In this document: positions 1 to 6,532 of the stretch, one piece after another | Position numbering within the stretch: the first letter of the stretch is position 1 | Layout of the letters: each line of letters begins with the position of its first letter | Source: Thermoplasmata archaeon | GTDB lineage: Archaea; Thermoplasmatota; Thermoplasmata; Lutacidiplasmatales; UBA184 | Reading direction: 5' to 3' | DNA length: 13,493 nucleotides | Assembly: GCA_030044695.1 (NCBI GenBank) | Contig: JASIDM010000122.1 | Location: forward strand, 1 to 13,493 | Program-made: the position numbers and the translations under genes | The notes under the pieces: generated by a model | What the model was told of the DNA's origin: nothing | The model's database searches: none | What the model saw: the letters and a program-made list of their open reading frames with translations, nothing else

Positions 1-1
1 C

Positions 2-124
2 GGGAGCACCATCGCGGGCATCGACGCGAACGAACTGCTCCTGCTGCTCACCTTCGGGCTTCTGCCGCTCGCCGTGGCGATGACGATCATCATGGTCTCG
101 ATGGCCTACGCGAAGGCAGAATGA
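2..124 (+). CDS. Type II secretion F-like (TadB/FlaJ type) membrane protein, C-terminal end only
   Basis: Only the last 40 codons are inside the window; the frame enters from the left edge and ends in TGA at 122-124. The visible part is a short polar stretch, then one strongly hydrophobic segment (LLLLLTFGLLPLAVAMTIIM, about residues 12-31 of the fragment) and a short tail ending AYAKAE. This is how the last transmembrane helix of FlaJ/TadB/TadC-family pilus platform proteins looks. The stop overlaps the next start as ATGA, which implies one operon and translational coupling with the F-like protein that follows. Paired F-family genes of this kind are known from Tad and archaeal pilus clusters. 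Identity rests mainly on context, as the diagnostic cytoplasmic domain lies outside the window. Confidence 0.6.
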   Translation, partial: GSTIAGIDANELLLLLTFGLLPLAVAMTIIMVSMAYAKAE

Positions 125-1545
125 AGCTCCTCCTCGCGCTCGTGGTCCTCCCGCTGGTCGTCCTGGTGGTCGCCGCACCTCACGCCACGGTCGAGGCAGC
201 CGTCCCCGCCTCGAGTCCCTTGGTCCTGACGATTGTCTCGCCGCTTCCCGGCTCAACGGCGACCTCGAACACCCCGCAGATCGTCGTGATGTTCACCGAC
301 TCCGTTGCGCCGATCAACGCCTCCTCCGTCCTGATGTTCGTCGACGACGTCAACGTGACGTCGACGGGCGACGTGATTGTCGGCGCCCACACGATATCCT
401 ACATTCCGCCGACGATCCTCAAGCTCCCGGACGGTCCGAACAACGTCACCGTCGAAGCGGTGGACCAGGACGACTACCCCGCCGCCGTATCTTGGAACTT
501 CACGGTCACCCCGTCCTCTCCTTCGGCCCCAAGTGCGTTCTCGTCGATCAAGCCGACCACGGTTCTCCTCTACGTCGGCATCGCTGCTGCCCTTGGAGGC
601 GCCGGCGTGGGTGGCTACATCCTGTACCTGAAGATGACCTCGCGGTTCACGTTGCGACGGTACTTCGCGACGCACCCGGTGGAGCGGACCTACCTCGTGC
701 TGGTGCTACCGCTCTGCATCGCGTTCGTCTTCGTGTTGGGGGGACTATCGTACGTGTTCACCACTCCCGGCCTACCGCCCAACGCCGAGGATTACGTGCT
801 GATTTTTGCCGCCTTCATCGCCCTCCTTCCGTGGGGGATCGATTCACGCCGGCAGCTGGCGCGGATTCGGACGTTCGAGCGCGCCTTCGCGCAGTTCCTG
901 TTCGAGATGGCGGACGCGATGCGCGGCGGGATCGATCCGGCGAAGGCGCTCGTCGAGCTTGCCAAGACCCACACCAACATCATGGCCAAGCCGCTGCGGA
1001 TCGCCTCGGACTCCGTGCGTCTGGGCCGACCGTTCGAGGCGATTCTCCGCGAGATGGTCGCATCGATGCGGAGCCGCCTCATCACCCGATACGCCGGCCT
1101 CATTGCTGACGCCTCGACGATCGGGGGCGAGACCGCCACCGTGGTCTATCGAGCCGCCAAGGACATGGACGACTTCGTGAAGATCGAGGAGGAGCGCGAG
1201 AAGCAGCTGGCGCTACCGGTCACGGTGATCTACATCGCCTTCGCCGTGCTCATGGCGGTACTGTTCGCCCTGCTCTACATCGCTCCCACGTTGGGGACGC
1301 TGAACATCTCCTTCCTGGGCCTGGGGAACCCCCTGAGCGGCAACGGAGCTGGCGGGGCCGCCTCGGTACCGATCCTGACGATCGGGCTGCTCAAGGAGCG
1401 GTTCTTCGAACTGATGGTCTTCAACGCCCTGGGCACGGGGGCCATCATCGGCGCGTTCACGGAGGGTCGAGCTCGTTACGGGATCATCCACTCTCTCGGC
1501 CTCGTCGCCGCTACGGCTATCGCATTCCTGATCCTCTTTCCGTAA
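121..1545 (+). CDS. FlaJ/TadC-like type II secretion F-domain protein with N-terminal secreted Ig-like domain
   Basis: Likely a membrane platform protein for assembly of an archaeal type IV pilus-like structure, expected to work with a PilB/FlaI-type ATPase outside the window. The order of the 474 residues is: a hydrophobic signal or anchor at 1-27; a beta-rich Ig-like domain at about 34-130 with a PLPGSTATSN start and an NNVTVEAVD strand; a Ser/Pro linker at 130-145; transmembrane helices at about 146-168, 191-212 and 224-240; a cytoplasmic F domain at about 241-365 (MRGGIDPAKALVELAK, then ADASTIGGETA); and helices at about 368-390, 430-447 and 454-473. The ATG overlaps the upstream stop (ATGA). 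The usual F protein lacks a large secreted N-terminal domain, so this is a fusion. N-X-S/T sites in the Ig-like part (for example NASS, NVTS) suggest a glycosylated outer face. The F-family call is firm; the exact appendage is not known. Confidence 0.85.
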   Translation: MKLLLALVVLPLVVLVVAAPHATVEAAVPASSPLVLTIVSPLPGSTATSNTPQIVVMFTDSVAPINASSVLMFVDDVNVTSTGDVIVGAHTISYIPPTILKLPDGPNNVTVEAVDQDDYPAAVSWNFTVTPSSPSAPSAFSSIKPTTVLLYVGIAAALGGAGVGGYILYLKMTSRFTLRRYFATHPVERTYLVLVLPLCIAFVFVLGGLSYVFTTPGLPPNAEDYVLIFAAFIALLPWGIDSRRQLARIRTFERAFAQFLFEMADAMRGGIDPAKALVELAKTHTNIMAKPLRIASDSVRLGRPFEAILREMVASMRSRLITRYAGLIADASTIGGETATVVYRAAKDMDDFVKIEEEREKQLALPVTVIYIAFAVLMAVLFALLYIAPTLGTLNISFLGLGNPLSGNGAGGAASVPILTIGLLKERFFELMVFNALGTGAIIGAFTEGRARYGIIHSLGLVAATAIAFLILFP

Positions 1546-1593
1546 GTCACGTCGATCAGGAGCCAGTCGGGCCGAAGCCGGCGACCAGAGATC

Positions 1594-2517
1594 CTACCCT
1601 TGGTAGAAGATCTCCGCGCTGCCGACCAGCGACTCGGCGTTCACGACCGTTAGTGAGATCGCGTAGTCCACGTCCGAATCGAACGGGTTGGGGAGCTCGA
1701 CCTCCTGACCGGAGTAGTTGTGGCAGTCCGATGTGTCTTCGCATCCCGAGCCAACGGTCGAGCCGTCCGCCAAGGTCACGGACCAGTCCCATTGCACGAT
1801 CGTGACGTTCAGCCCGGACCCCGCATTGGGCTGGTAGGAGTTCGAGCCGTCGAGGATGGGGTACCCACTGACGAAGGTCAGGCCGGCGATGGCGACCGGT
1901 GGCACGAACGACTGGACGAACTCGTTGCCGAGCGACGTGAAGATGTCGAACGTGAGGAGGCTCGACTCGGTGAAATCCACCGTGATCGCGGCCCCCGTCT
2001 TCGTTGACGGGAAGGCGTAGTTCCCGAGGTTCGTCAGACCTGCGTAGAATGAGAAGCTGAGGAACACGTGCGACTCCGGTGGAACGTCGATGACGCAGGA
2101 GATGTTGGTCGCATTGGCGTATGGATTTCCTTGAAGGCAGCCATGCAGGCCACTCCCCGAGATCAAACTCGGCGTCACGTTGTAGTTCACGATCGTCGAG
2201 CCGTTCAGGACGATGCCGTCGATCACGATGGTGTTCACATCTAGGCTGGCTAGCTCCAATTGCAGGCCGAACATGTTGGTCGAGTGGTTATAGAAGTCGG
2301 GGGCAAGAGCCACGACCCGGAGATTCTCCAGATCCTTGTCGTGGGTGACCGTCTCCTCCGCGGTGAGTTGCTTTTGGTACGACGCCACGAAGAACGCGAA
2401 CGCTGTCGCCGCCGCCACGACGATGACGACCAGCATCAGGGTACCTACGATCTCGGCAAGGCCGCCCGCCCGCCGTCTCCGCGGAAGCATCGGGCGGTTC
2501 ATCGACCGGTAGAGCAT
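1594..2517 (-). CDS. Archaeal type IV pilin-like secreted protein with C-terminal PKD-like domain
   Basis: The N-terminus is that of an archaeal class III prepilin: an arginine cluster at 13-16, then AGGLAEIVGTLMLVVIVVA, a hydrophobic helix to about residue 44. Cleavage between A17 and G18 would put E22 at mature position 5, as in typical pilins. The rest is extracellular beta-rich sequence with several N-X-S/T sequons (NHS, NGS, NVT, NAT, NIS, NYS). Residues about 206-305 look PKD-like (LDGSNSY, then VQWDWSV). Four cysteines, C127/C141 and C259/C265, could form two disulfides. At 307 residues it is larger than a simple major pilin and could be a minor or adhesive pilin. It is convergent with the F-protein genes, 48 bp away. 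The ATG at 2517 is chosen because a Shine-Dalgarno site lies just upstream; M6 and M10 are alternatives that keep the leader. Confidence 0.75.
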   Translation of the reverse strand: MLYRSMNRPMLPRRRRAGGLAEIVGTLMLVVIVVAAATAFAFFVASYQKQLTAEETVTHDKDLENLRVVALAPDFYNHSTNMFGLQLELASLDVNTIVIDGIVLNGSTIVNYNVTPSLISGSGLHGCLQGNPYANATNISCVIDVPPESHVFLSFSFYAGLTNLGNYAFPSTKTGAAITVDFTESSLLTFDIFTSLGNEFVQSFVPPVAIAGLTFVSGYPILDGSNSYQPNAGSGLNVTIVQWDWSVTLADGSTVGSGCEDTSDCHNYSGQEVELPNPFDSDVDYAISLTVVNAESLVGSAEIFYQG

Positions 2518-2520
2518 AGG

Positions 2521-2527
2521 CCACCTC
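2521..2527 (-). promoter_or_regulatory. Shine-Dalgarno site of the pilin-like gene
   Basis: On the minus strand the bases read GAGGTGG, followed by three bases and then the ATG. This is one of the few clear ribosome binding sites in the window and it supports the first methionine of the pilin-like gene as the start. Confidence 0.6.
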
Positions 2528-2583
2528 TACGTAGATTACGGACCCAACCATCGAGTCCATAGCTAGGGCCGTCTCCCTACCAT

Positions 2584-2599
2584 CGCGCTGTTAAGCGCG
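2584..2599. promoter_or_regulatory. Inverted repeat in the divergent promoter region of the pilin-like and RecA-like genes
   Basis: CGCGCT-GTTA-AGCGCG is a perfect 6-bp inverted repeat with a 4-base loop. It lies in the 104-bp gap between the divergent pilin-like gene and the RecA/KaiC-like gene. The GTTAAG at its centre sits about 27-32 bases before the ATG at 2622, the distance expected of a TATA box driving a leaderless mRNA, and that ATG has no Shine-Dalgarno site (a run of C precedes it). The element could be a small operator over the promoter; with only 6-bp arms of alternating G and C, chance is possible. Confidence 0.3.
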
Positions 2600-2621
2600 G
2601 CGTCTTCTTCGCGGACCCCCC

Positions 2622-3251
2622 ATGAGCCTCCCCGTCGACGTGCCCGGTCTCAACACCATCATCCCGGAGCTGGGCGAAGGCACGGTGGTCCTGGTCGAGA
2701 GCGGGGCAGACGCGGCGAAGAGCTACTTCGTCCGTCGCCTCAGCCTCACGGGGGGCCGGACCGGCTGGCCGGTGACCTTCGTCACCAGCCGGGACCGCGA
2801 CGAGCTGCAGTCCCAGCTTGCGGTGGAACGCGGGGACGAGAAGCTCCCGGACGCGTGGATCCAGATTCACGAGCGAGATGCGGTCCACGAGCTGGCGGAG
2901 TTCGCCGAGCACGGAGGACTGCTGGCGATCGACTCGTTCTCCTTCCTCACCCTCGATCTCGCTCCGGACGCCTTGGCGAGGGCGCTGCGGGGCCTCCGGG
3001 TCGCCTGCCGGTCTCGCGGGACGGCCGCGGTCCTGGCGATCGACCGCGGGATGTTCGACCCCCGCTCGGAGGCGGTCGCCATCCACCTCGCCGACGGCCT
3101 GGTCCAGTTCCACGCGCGCGAGGCCCCCGAGGGGGTCCAACGATTCCTCAGGATCCCCAAGTGGATGGACGGGCGGTTCGTGGACCGGAACATCTACTAT
3201 GAGTTTGATGGTAAACGCATTGCCATCGATCTGCGGAATCGTGTGTTGTAG
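2622..3251 (+). CDS. RecA/KaiC-like (FlaH-like) protein with degenerate P-loop
   Basis: A 209-residue single-domain protein of the RecA/KaiC fold. Evidence is the hydrophobic strand TVVLVES leading into a P-loop position (residues about 27-34, SGADAAKS), a Walker B-like strand GGLLAIDSFSFL (D104), and a KaiC-like late region HLADGLVQF followed by RFLRIPKWMDG. Both P-loop glycines are replaced (S27 and A32 where G/A and G are expected), though K33 and S34 remain, so nucleotide binding may be weak or lost. It is shorter than full KaiC domains and similar in size to ArlH/FlaH, the RecA-like partner of FlaI/FlaJ. It is first in an operon with an AAA+ ATPase nine bases downstream. A role in pilus control is inferred only from proximity; it could instead be a signalling or scaffold protein. 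No Shine-Dalgarno site is seen, which suggests a leaderless transcript. Confidence 0.65.
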   Translation: MSLPVDVPGLNTIIPELGEGTVVLVESGADAAKSYFVRRLSLTGGRTGWPVTFVTSRDRDELQSQLAVERGDEKLPDAWIQIHERDAVHELAEFAEHGGLLAIDSFSFLTLDLAPDALARALRGLRVACRSRGTAAVLAIDRGMFDPRSEAVAIHLADGLVQFHAREAPEGVQRFLRIPKWMDGRFVDRNIYYEFDGKRIAIDLRNRVL

Positions 3252-3260
3252 GGGGACGGG

Positions 3261-4304
3261 ATGCCAACCGGTACCGGGAGCTACGAGCGCTTCGGGCTCA
3301 CCGGCAACCCGTTCCGGGAGCTGGCGAGCGAGAACCTCGAGGACGTGACGATCTACCACGTCAACCAGGCCGCCGACGCGGTCCTCCGCACGATCTTCGA
3401 CGAGGTGCTCGACAAGGAGAACCGGGCCGTCGTGGCCGTCACCGGCCCGCAGGGCGCCGGGAAGACCCAGCGTCTCCTGCTGGCAGCGGCGACGGCGAAG
3501 GAGCATCACGCGCTCTCGGTTTACCTCGACGTCACCACCGAGAGCCGATGGGTGCTCGGCGGGCTCGGCAAAGCGTTCGAGAAGGCCGCGAAGGACGCCG
3601 GGCTCATCAAGCTCCTCGGCGGACCGAGCTGGCTGCGCGGGCTCGCCTCGCTCGGGAGGACCAAGAAGGGCAACCACGACCCGAAGGAGGCCGGACGGAA
3701 GGTCGGCGAGGCGCTCAACGCGAGCAGCCCGTCGTTCCTCCTGCTCAACGACCTGCACAACCTCGCCGACGCCGGCGAGCTCGACCTGTTCGGCCGAACC
3801 CTCGAGGAGATCACCGGGGTCATCAAGCCTGGGGTCCTGGTGATGTTCACCTGCTACGCGAGCTATCTTGCGTGGTTGACGGCGAACCAGCCGGCGCTCG
3901 CCTCCCGCATCAACCGGACGATCCCGCTCGCGATGCTCTCCGACGACGAGGCGCGGCTCGTTCTGGCGAAGAAGCTCCTCGCCAAGCGCATCGTCGAGGA
4001 CCTCGAACCGACGTACCCGTTCGACCGCGGCGCGGTCCAGGAGCTCAACCGCGCCGCTCGTGGCAATCCGCGTCGTCTGTTCGAGCTCGCCGACGCCACG
4101 CTGGAGCGGGCGGTCGCGGCGCGCGCCTACCAGATCGATGCCGACCTGGTCCAGTCCGCCGTAGCGGCGCGCCAGTTCGTGGGGACCCCGTCCCCAGCTC
4201 CTTGGCAGGAGACGCCCGAAGTCCCCGAGGTTCCACCGCCAACCGAGGGCGCTTCACCACCGGCGACGAGCCGGCGTCGATCGCTCTGGGGCAAGTCGCG
4301 CTGA
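3261..4304 (+). CDS. AAA+ ATPase of the ExeA/ORC-Cdc6 type, function unknown
   Basis: A 347-residue cytoplasmic P-loop ATPase. The N-terminal YERFGLTGNPFRE resembles the start of ExeA-like and Cdc6-like AAA+ proteins. Walker A is GPQGAGKT (62-69). The Walker B region is FLLLNDLHNL (159-168), where the usual DE pair reads ND. A sensor-1-like strand VLVMFTCYA lies at about 192-200, a possible arginine finger in SRIN at 215-218, and a sensor-2 motif GNPRR at 268-272 leads into a small winged-helix-like C-terminal part. A Pro/Glu-rich, probably disordered tail (about 308-335) ends in a basic SRRRSLWGKSR. It follows the RecA-like gene by nine bases and is almost certainly co-transcribed with it. 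It ends six bases before the convergent AbrB-PhoU gene. It is not a clear replication initiator, because there is no obvious full Cdc6 architecture. The substrate is unknown. Confidence 0.7.
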   Translation: MPTGTGSYERFGLTGNPFRELASENLEDVTIYHVNQAADAVLRTIFDEVLDKENRAVVAVTGPQGAGKTQRLLLAAATAKEHHALSVYLDVTTESRWVLGGLGKAFEKAAKDAGLIKLLGGPSWLRGLASLGRTKKGNHDPKEAGRKVGEALNASSPSFLLLNDLHNLADAGELDLFGRTLEEITGVIKPGVLVMFTCYASYLAWLTANQPALASRINRTIPLAMLSDDEARLVLAKKLLAKRIVEDLEPTYPFDRGAVQELNRAARGNPRRLFELADATLERAVAARAYQIDADLVQSAVAARQFVGTPSPAPWQETPEVPEVPPPTEGASPPATSRRRSLWGKSR

Positions 4305-4310
4305 CGCGGC

Positions 4311-5342
4311 CTACGGCGCTTCCGGGTTCGCGAAGATCGTGAGGTCGATCGCTTCCTCGGCGACCTCGGCCGCGTAGACCGCTACCCGACCGAGACTGTC
4401 GACGATCGTGTTCAGGGCGAGAGGATCGGGTCCCTTGCGCGCCGCGACGCGATGGGTGAGCGCGTCGATCAGGCGCTGGTGCTCCGCCCGCGCGTCGATG
4501 GCCTCGTTGGCCGCCTCGATGCTCTTCGTCACCAGAGCGTGGAACGCCTTGTCGAGGATCGCCACCGCCGACGAGCGGGCGGCTCCGATTTGCTCGAGGA
4601 GCTTCGGATCGAGGCCATGGTCCCCCGCGATCGCGACGCCGGCCGTGGCGATCCGCTGAGCGTGATCGGCGATCCGCTCGAGCAGCTTGGCGATGAGCCG
4701 GTGGCCGTGCACCGCCGGCGCCGCCAGCCCGTCCGCCGGCGTAGAGTGAGCCAGGTGGTATTGCTTGGCGACCATCCAGTAGAGGCGGTTGACGTCCTGG
4801 CTCCGGAGCCCGATGTCGTGGGCGATGGCCTCGTTGCCGGTCTTCAGCGTCCCAACGGCGTCCTCGAGCATCGCCCTCACGGTGAGGTGCATCCGTCGTA
4901 GGCACTTCTCCGAGCTGAGCTCCGAGGGGTCCGAGAGGTCCTGGATCAGGAGCGAGCCCTGCCCCTCCTCGATGACCTCCGGTCCGATGACGAGGCGGCA
5001 GAACTCGCGAGCGACCTTGCGCACGAACGGGCCGCGCGTCGTGGCGAAGCGCACCTCGATGAGGCCGAAGCCCGCGATGTACGCCGCGATCAGCTTGCGG
5101 AGCAGGTGTTCGCGGGTCTCCTCGCCCCGTTCGACGAACGTCTTCCGACGGACCGCCGGCCGGAGGCCGCTCTTCAGCCGGATCGAGACGGAGCCGTCCT
5201 GCTCGGTGTCGACGAACAGCGTGTCGCCGGCCTTCAGCCCCGCGTTCGTCACCCAACGCTTCGGGAGGGAGACGAGGAACGTCGACTTTCCCGCCAGTTG
5301 GAGCTTACGCCCTTCCATCAAGGTGCTCGTTGGAGAGTCCAC
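4311..5342 (-). CDS. AbrB-domain PhoU-family phosphate uptake regulator
   Basis: The N-terminal residues 9-55 form a SpoVT/AbrB-type swapped-hairpin domain (RKLQLAGKSTFLVSLPKRW, then GLKAGDTLFVDTE), which usually binds DNA. The rest is helical and PhoU-like, with the motifs DVNRLYWMVAKQYH (about 183-196), LLERIADHAQRIA (about 210-222, an E-x-x-x-D metal-type motif) and DSLGRVAVYAAEVAEEAI (315-332). At 343 residues it fits the archaeal PhoU proteins with an AbrB fusion. PhoU proteins couple the Pst transporter to phosphate signalling, and the AbrB part suggests this one acts directly on promoters. GTG at 5342 is the first start; ATG at 5318 (residue 9) is equally possible, as neither has a Shine-Dalgarno site. 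The GTG would lie about 8 bases from the transcription start predicted from the upstream TATA element. It is convergent with the AAA+ gene and transcribed separately from the pst operon. Confidence 0.88.
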   Translation of the reverse strand: MDSPTSTLMEGRKLQLAGKSTFLVSLPKRWVTNAGLKAGDTLFVDTEQDGSVSIRLKSGLRPAVRRKTFVERGEETREHLLRKLIAAYIAGFGLIEVRFATTRGPFVRKVAREFCRLVIGPEVIEEGQGSLLIQDLSDPSELSSEKCLRRMHLTVRAMLEDAVGTLKTGNEAIAHDIGLRSQDVNRLYWMVAKQYHLAHSTPADGLAAPAVHGHRLIAKLLERIADHAQRIATAGVAIAGDHGLDPKLLEQIGAARSSAVAILDKAFHALVTKSIEAANEAIDARAEHQRLIDALTHRVAARKGPDPLALNTIVDSLGRVAVYAAEVAEEAIDLTIFANPEAP

Positions 5343-5371
5343 GAACGATTATGGGGGCTTAACGGTTCAAA

Positions 5372-5384
5372 CTATAGACTATAG
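5372..5384 (-). promoter_or_regulatory. TATA-like promoter and tandem CTATAG element upstream of the AbrB-PhoU gene
   Basis: The 13-mer CTATAGACTATAG is a tandem repeat of CTATAG and is also a 6-1-6 inverted repeat. It stands out as A+T-rich in a very G+C-rich gap. It is centred about 36 bases upstream of the GTG start, so a transcription start near 5350 is predicted. It contains TAGACTATA (5375-5383), the same 9-mer found upstream of pstS at 10713-10721 in the same orientation relative to its gene. A CCACGTGG palindrome lies just upstream at 5386-5393. It probably combines a core promoter with an operator; the operator role is inferred. Confidence 0.5.
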
Positions 5385-5436
5385 ACCACGTGGAGGGTTA
5401 CGGAATTTAGCGAGACGCCGGCGCCCCGGTGGGGGA

Positions 5437-5511
5437 TGCTCCCGGCGGGATTCGAACCCGCGTTACGGGGTCGAAGGCCCCGAATCCTTGACCGGACTAG
5501 ACTACGGGAGC
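5437..5511 (-). tRNA. tRNA-Glu (anticodon UUC)
   Basis: The 75-base gene folds as a full cloverleaf. The acceptor is GCTCCCG paired with CGGGAGC, with discriminator A at 5437. The D-loop contains AGTCCGGTCA. The anticodon stem is CGGGG/CCCCG around the loop CCTTCGA. The T-arm is GCGGG-TTCGAAT-CCCGC. The anticodon TTC is at 5475-5473. The overall arrangement, including TT before the anticodon stem, matches my memory of archaeal tRNA-Glu. CCA is not encoded, and no intron is present. The oddity is C at position 33 (base 5476), where U is nearly universal. No clear TATA box or terminator was seen nearby. It lies between the two phoU genes on the same strand. Confidence 0.93.
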
Positions 5512-5809
5512 GTCCCGGCCCGGGGAATTCCTAGCCGTTCCGGCGCTTGAAGTGTTCCCTGGCGGACCGCTGAGGGGGCAGACCACGCGCTTCGCGACCT
5601 CGGTGGGGGTCCTTCGGACGTGGGTCACGATGGCTCGGACGGAGGTCGCGGCGGTGGGACGCTCGCCGTCCGGGGACGTTCGCGAAGGACAGCGCGGACC
5701 GCGGGTCGTCGAGCAAGGAGGAACGTCCGGGCCAGGACTTGCGACGGAGGCATGTTGGGGCGAGATCACCCTCCGCGTGGAGTGGGAGGCCGCGGCCCGT
5801 CGGCGCTGA
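5512..5809. other. Intergenic stretch of about 300 bases with no convincing gene
   Basis: It lies between the tRNA-Glu gene and the end of the operon phoU. Two short open frames exist: a minus-strand one from a TTG at 5716 to 5531 (61 codons, very Arg/His-rich, ending HFKRRNG) and a plus-strand one from a GTG at 5552 to 5809 (85 codons). Neither has a Shine-Dalgarno site, a recognisable domain or a good start, and in DNA of this composition such frames arise by chance. It may be 3' untranslated sequence of the pst operon plus the tRNA promoter. A small RNA cannot be excluded. Confidence 0.4.
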
Positions 5810-6532
5810 CTAAGATGTACCGGGGGTCGACGCGGAGCGGCGTGGAAGATACTCCGTCCGTCGCTCGCCCGTGATGGCGTAGACCGCCTTCTCGGCGATC
5901 TTGCAGGCGTTGTCCGCGACGCGCTCGAGATGGCGTCCGCCGAGCAGCTCGAAGGCGCGCCGGTCGGTCTCCGGGCCGCCCTTGCGGAGCAGGTCGATGA
6001 GGCGGCCCTGCAGCTGCCGGTGCAGGCGGTCGACCTCCTCGTCCATCGGGAAGACGGCCTTGGCGCGGTGGGCGTCGCCGGCGAGGAACGCCTCCATGGC
6101 CTGAGCGACCATCGCCCGGGCCCTCTCGTCCATCCGACGCAGGAACTCGCGCACGTCCGGATCACCGGATTCCGGGCCCGTCGCGACGTAGCGGGAGAGG
6201 TCGTAGCCCAGCCGGCCGACCCGGTCGACGCAGTTGGCGATCTTCAAGATCGCCTCGGTCGTCCTCAGGTCGGGCCCCTCGGGCTGCATCATCGCGACGA
6301 GGCGGATCGTCTCCAGCTCGATGTTCAGGTCGTAGCGGTCGAGGGCCGCGTCGCGGGAGGCGACCGACCGGCCGAGCTCGACGTCCCCGAGCAGGAGGGC
6401 CCGCGTCCCGTCGGCGACCATGCCGAGGGCGAGGTCGGTCATCTCGGCGACATGCTGCTTCAGTTGGGCGAGGTCGCGGTGGTGGTCCTCGATGGTCGCT
6501 CTCAGGTCCCGGCGCAGGTCGTTTCCGCTCAT
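5810..6532 (-). CDS. phoU: PhoU, phosphate transport regulatory protein (pst operon copy)
   Basis: A 240-residue all-helical protein with the PhoU two-repeat design. It begins with an acidic/basic helix (DHHRDLAQLKQHVAEMTDLA). The first repeat ends at IANCVDRVGRLGYDL (about 98-111) and the second at HLERVADNACKIAEKAVYAI (201-220). The second repeat keeps the E-R-x-x-D metal-binding pattern; in the first the positions read D-R-V-G-R, so that site looks altered. It is the last gene of the operon; its ATG overlaps the pstB stop (ATGA), so translation is coupled. PhoU proteins bind PstB and, where present, a sensor kinase, and restrain phosphate uptake when phosphate is plentiful. No kinase or response regulator is in the window. 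Unlike the neighbouring AbrB-PhoU, it has no DNA-binding domain, so it probably acts on the transporter. Confidence 0.92.
   Translation of the reverse strand: MSGNDLRRDLRATIEDHHRDLAQLKQHVAEMTDLALGMVADGTRALLLGDVELGRSVASRDAALDRYDLNIELETIRLVAMMQPEGPDLRTTEAILKIANCVDRVGRLGYDLSRYVATGPESGDPDVREFLRRMDERARAMVAQAMEAFLAGDAHRAKAVFPMDEEVDRLHRQLQGRLIDLLRKGGPETDRRAFELLGGRHLERVADNACKIAEKAVYAITGERRTEYLPRRSASTPGTS

Noticed and set aside
2577..3758. Minus-strand 393-codon open frame opposite the RecA-like and AAA+ genes
   Set aside because: Low-complexity Arg/Glu/Val-rich translation with no domain; it is the antisense shadow of two genes with recognisable motifs.
4045..5256. Minus-strand 403-codon open frame overlapping the AbrB-PhoU gene
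   Set aside because: Arg/Gly/Pro-rich translation without motifs; it is an out-of-frame shadow of the AbrB-PhoU gene, which has clear family motifs.
5700..5750. GGAGGAACGTCCGGGCC on the plus strand resembles the conserved P4 region of RNase P RNA
   Set aside because: No matching conserved 3' region (ACAGA...GGCTTA type) is found, and the rest of a full-length RNA would have to overlap the phoU coding sequence. Treated as chance.
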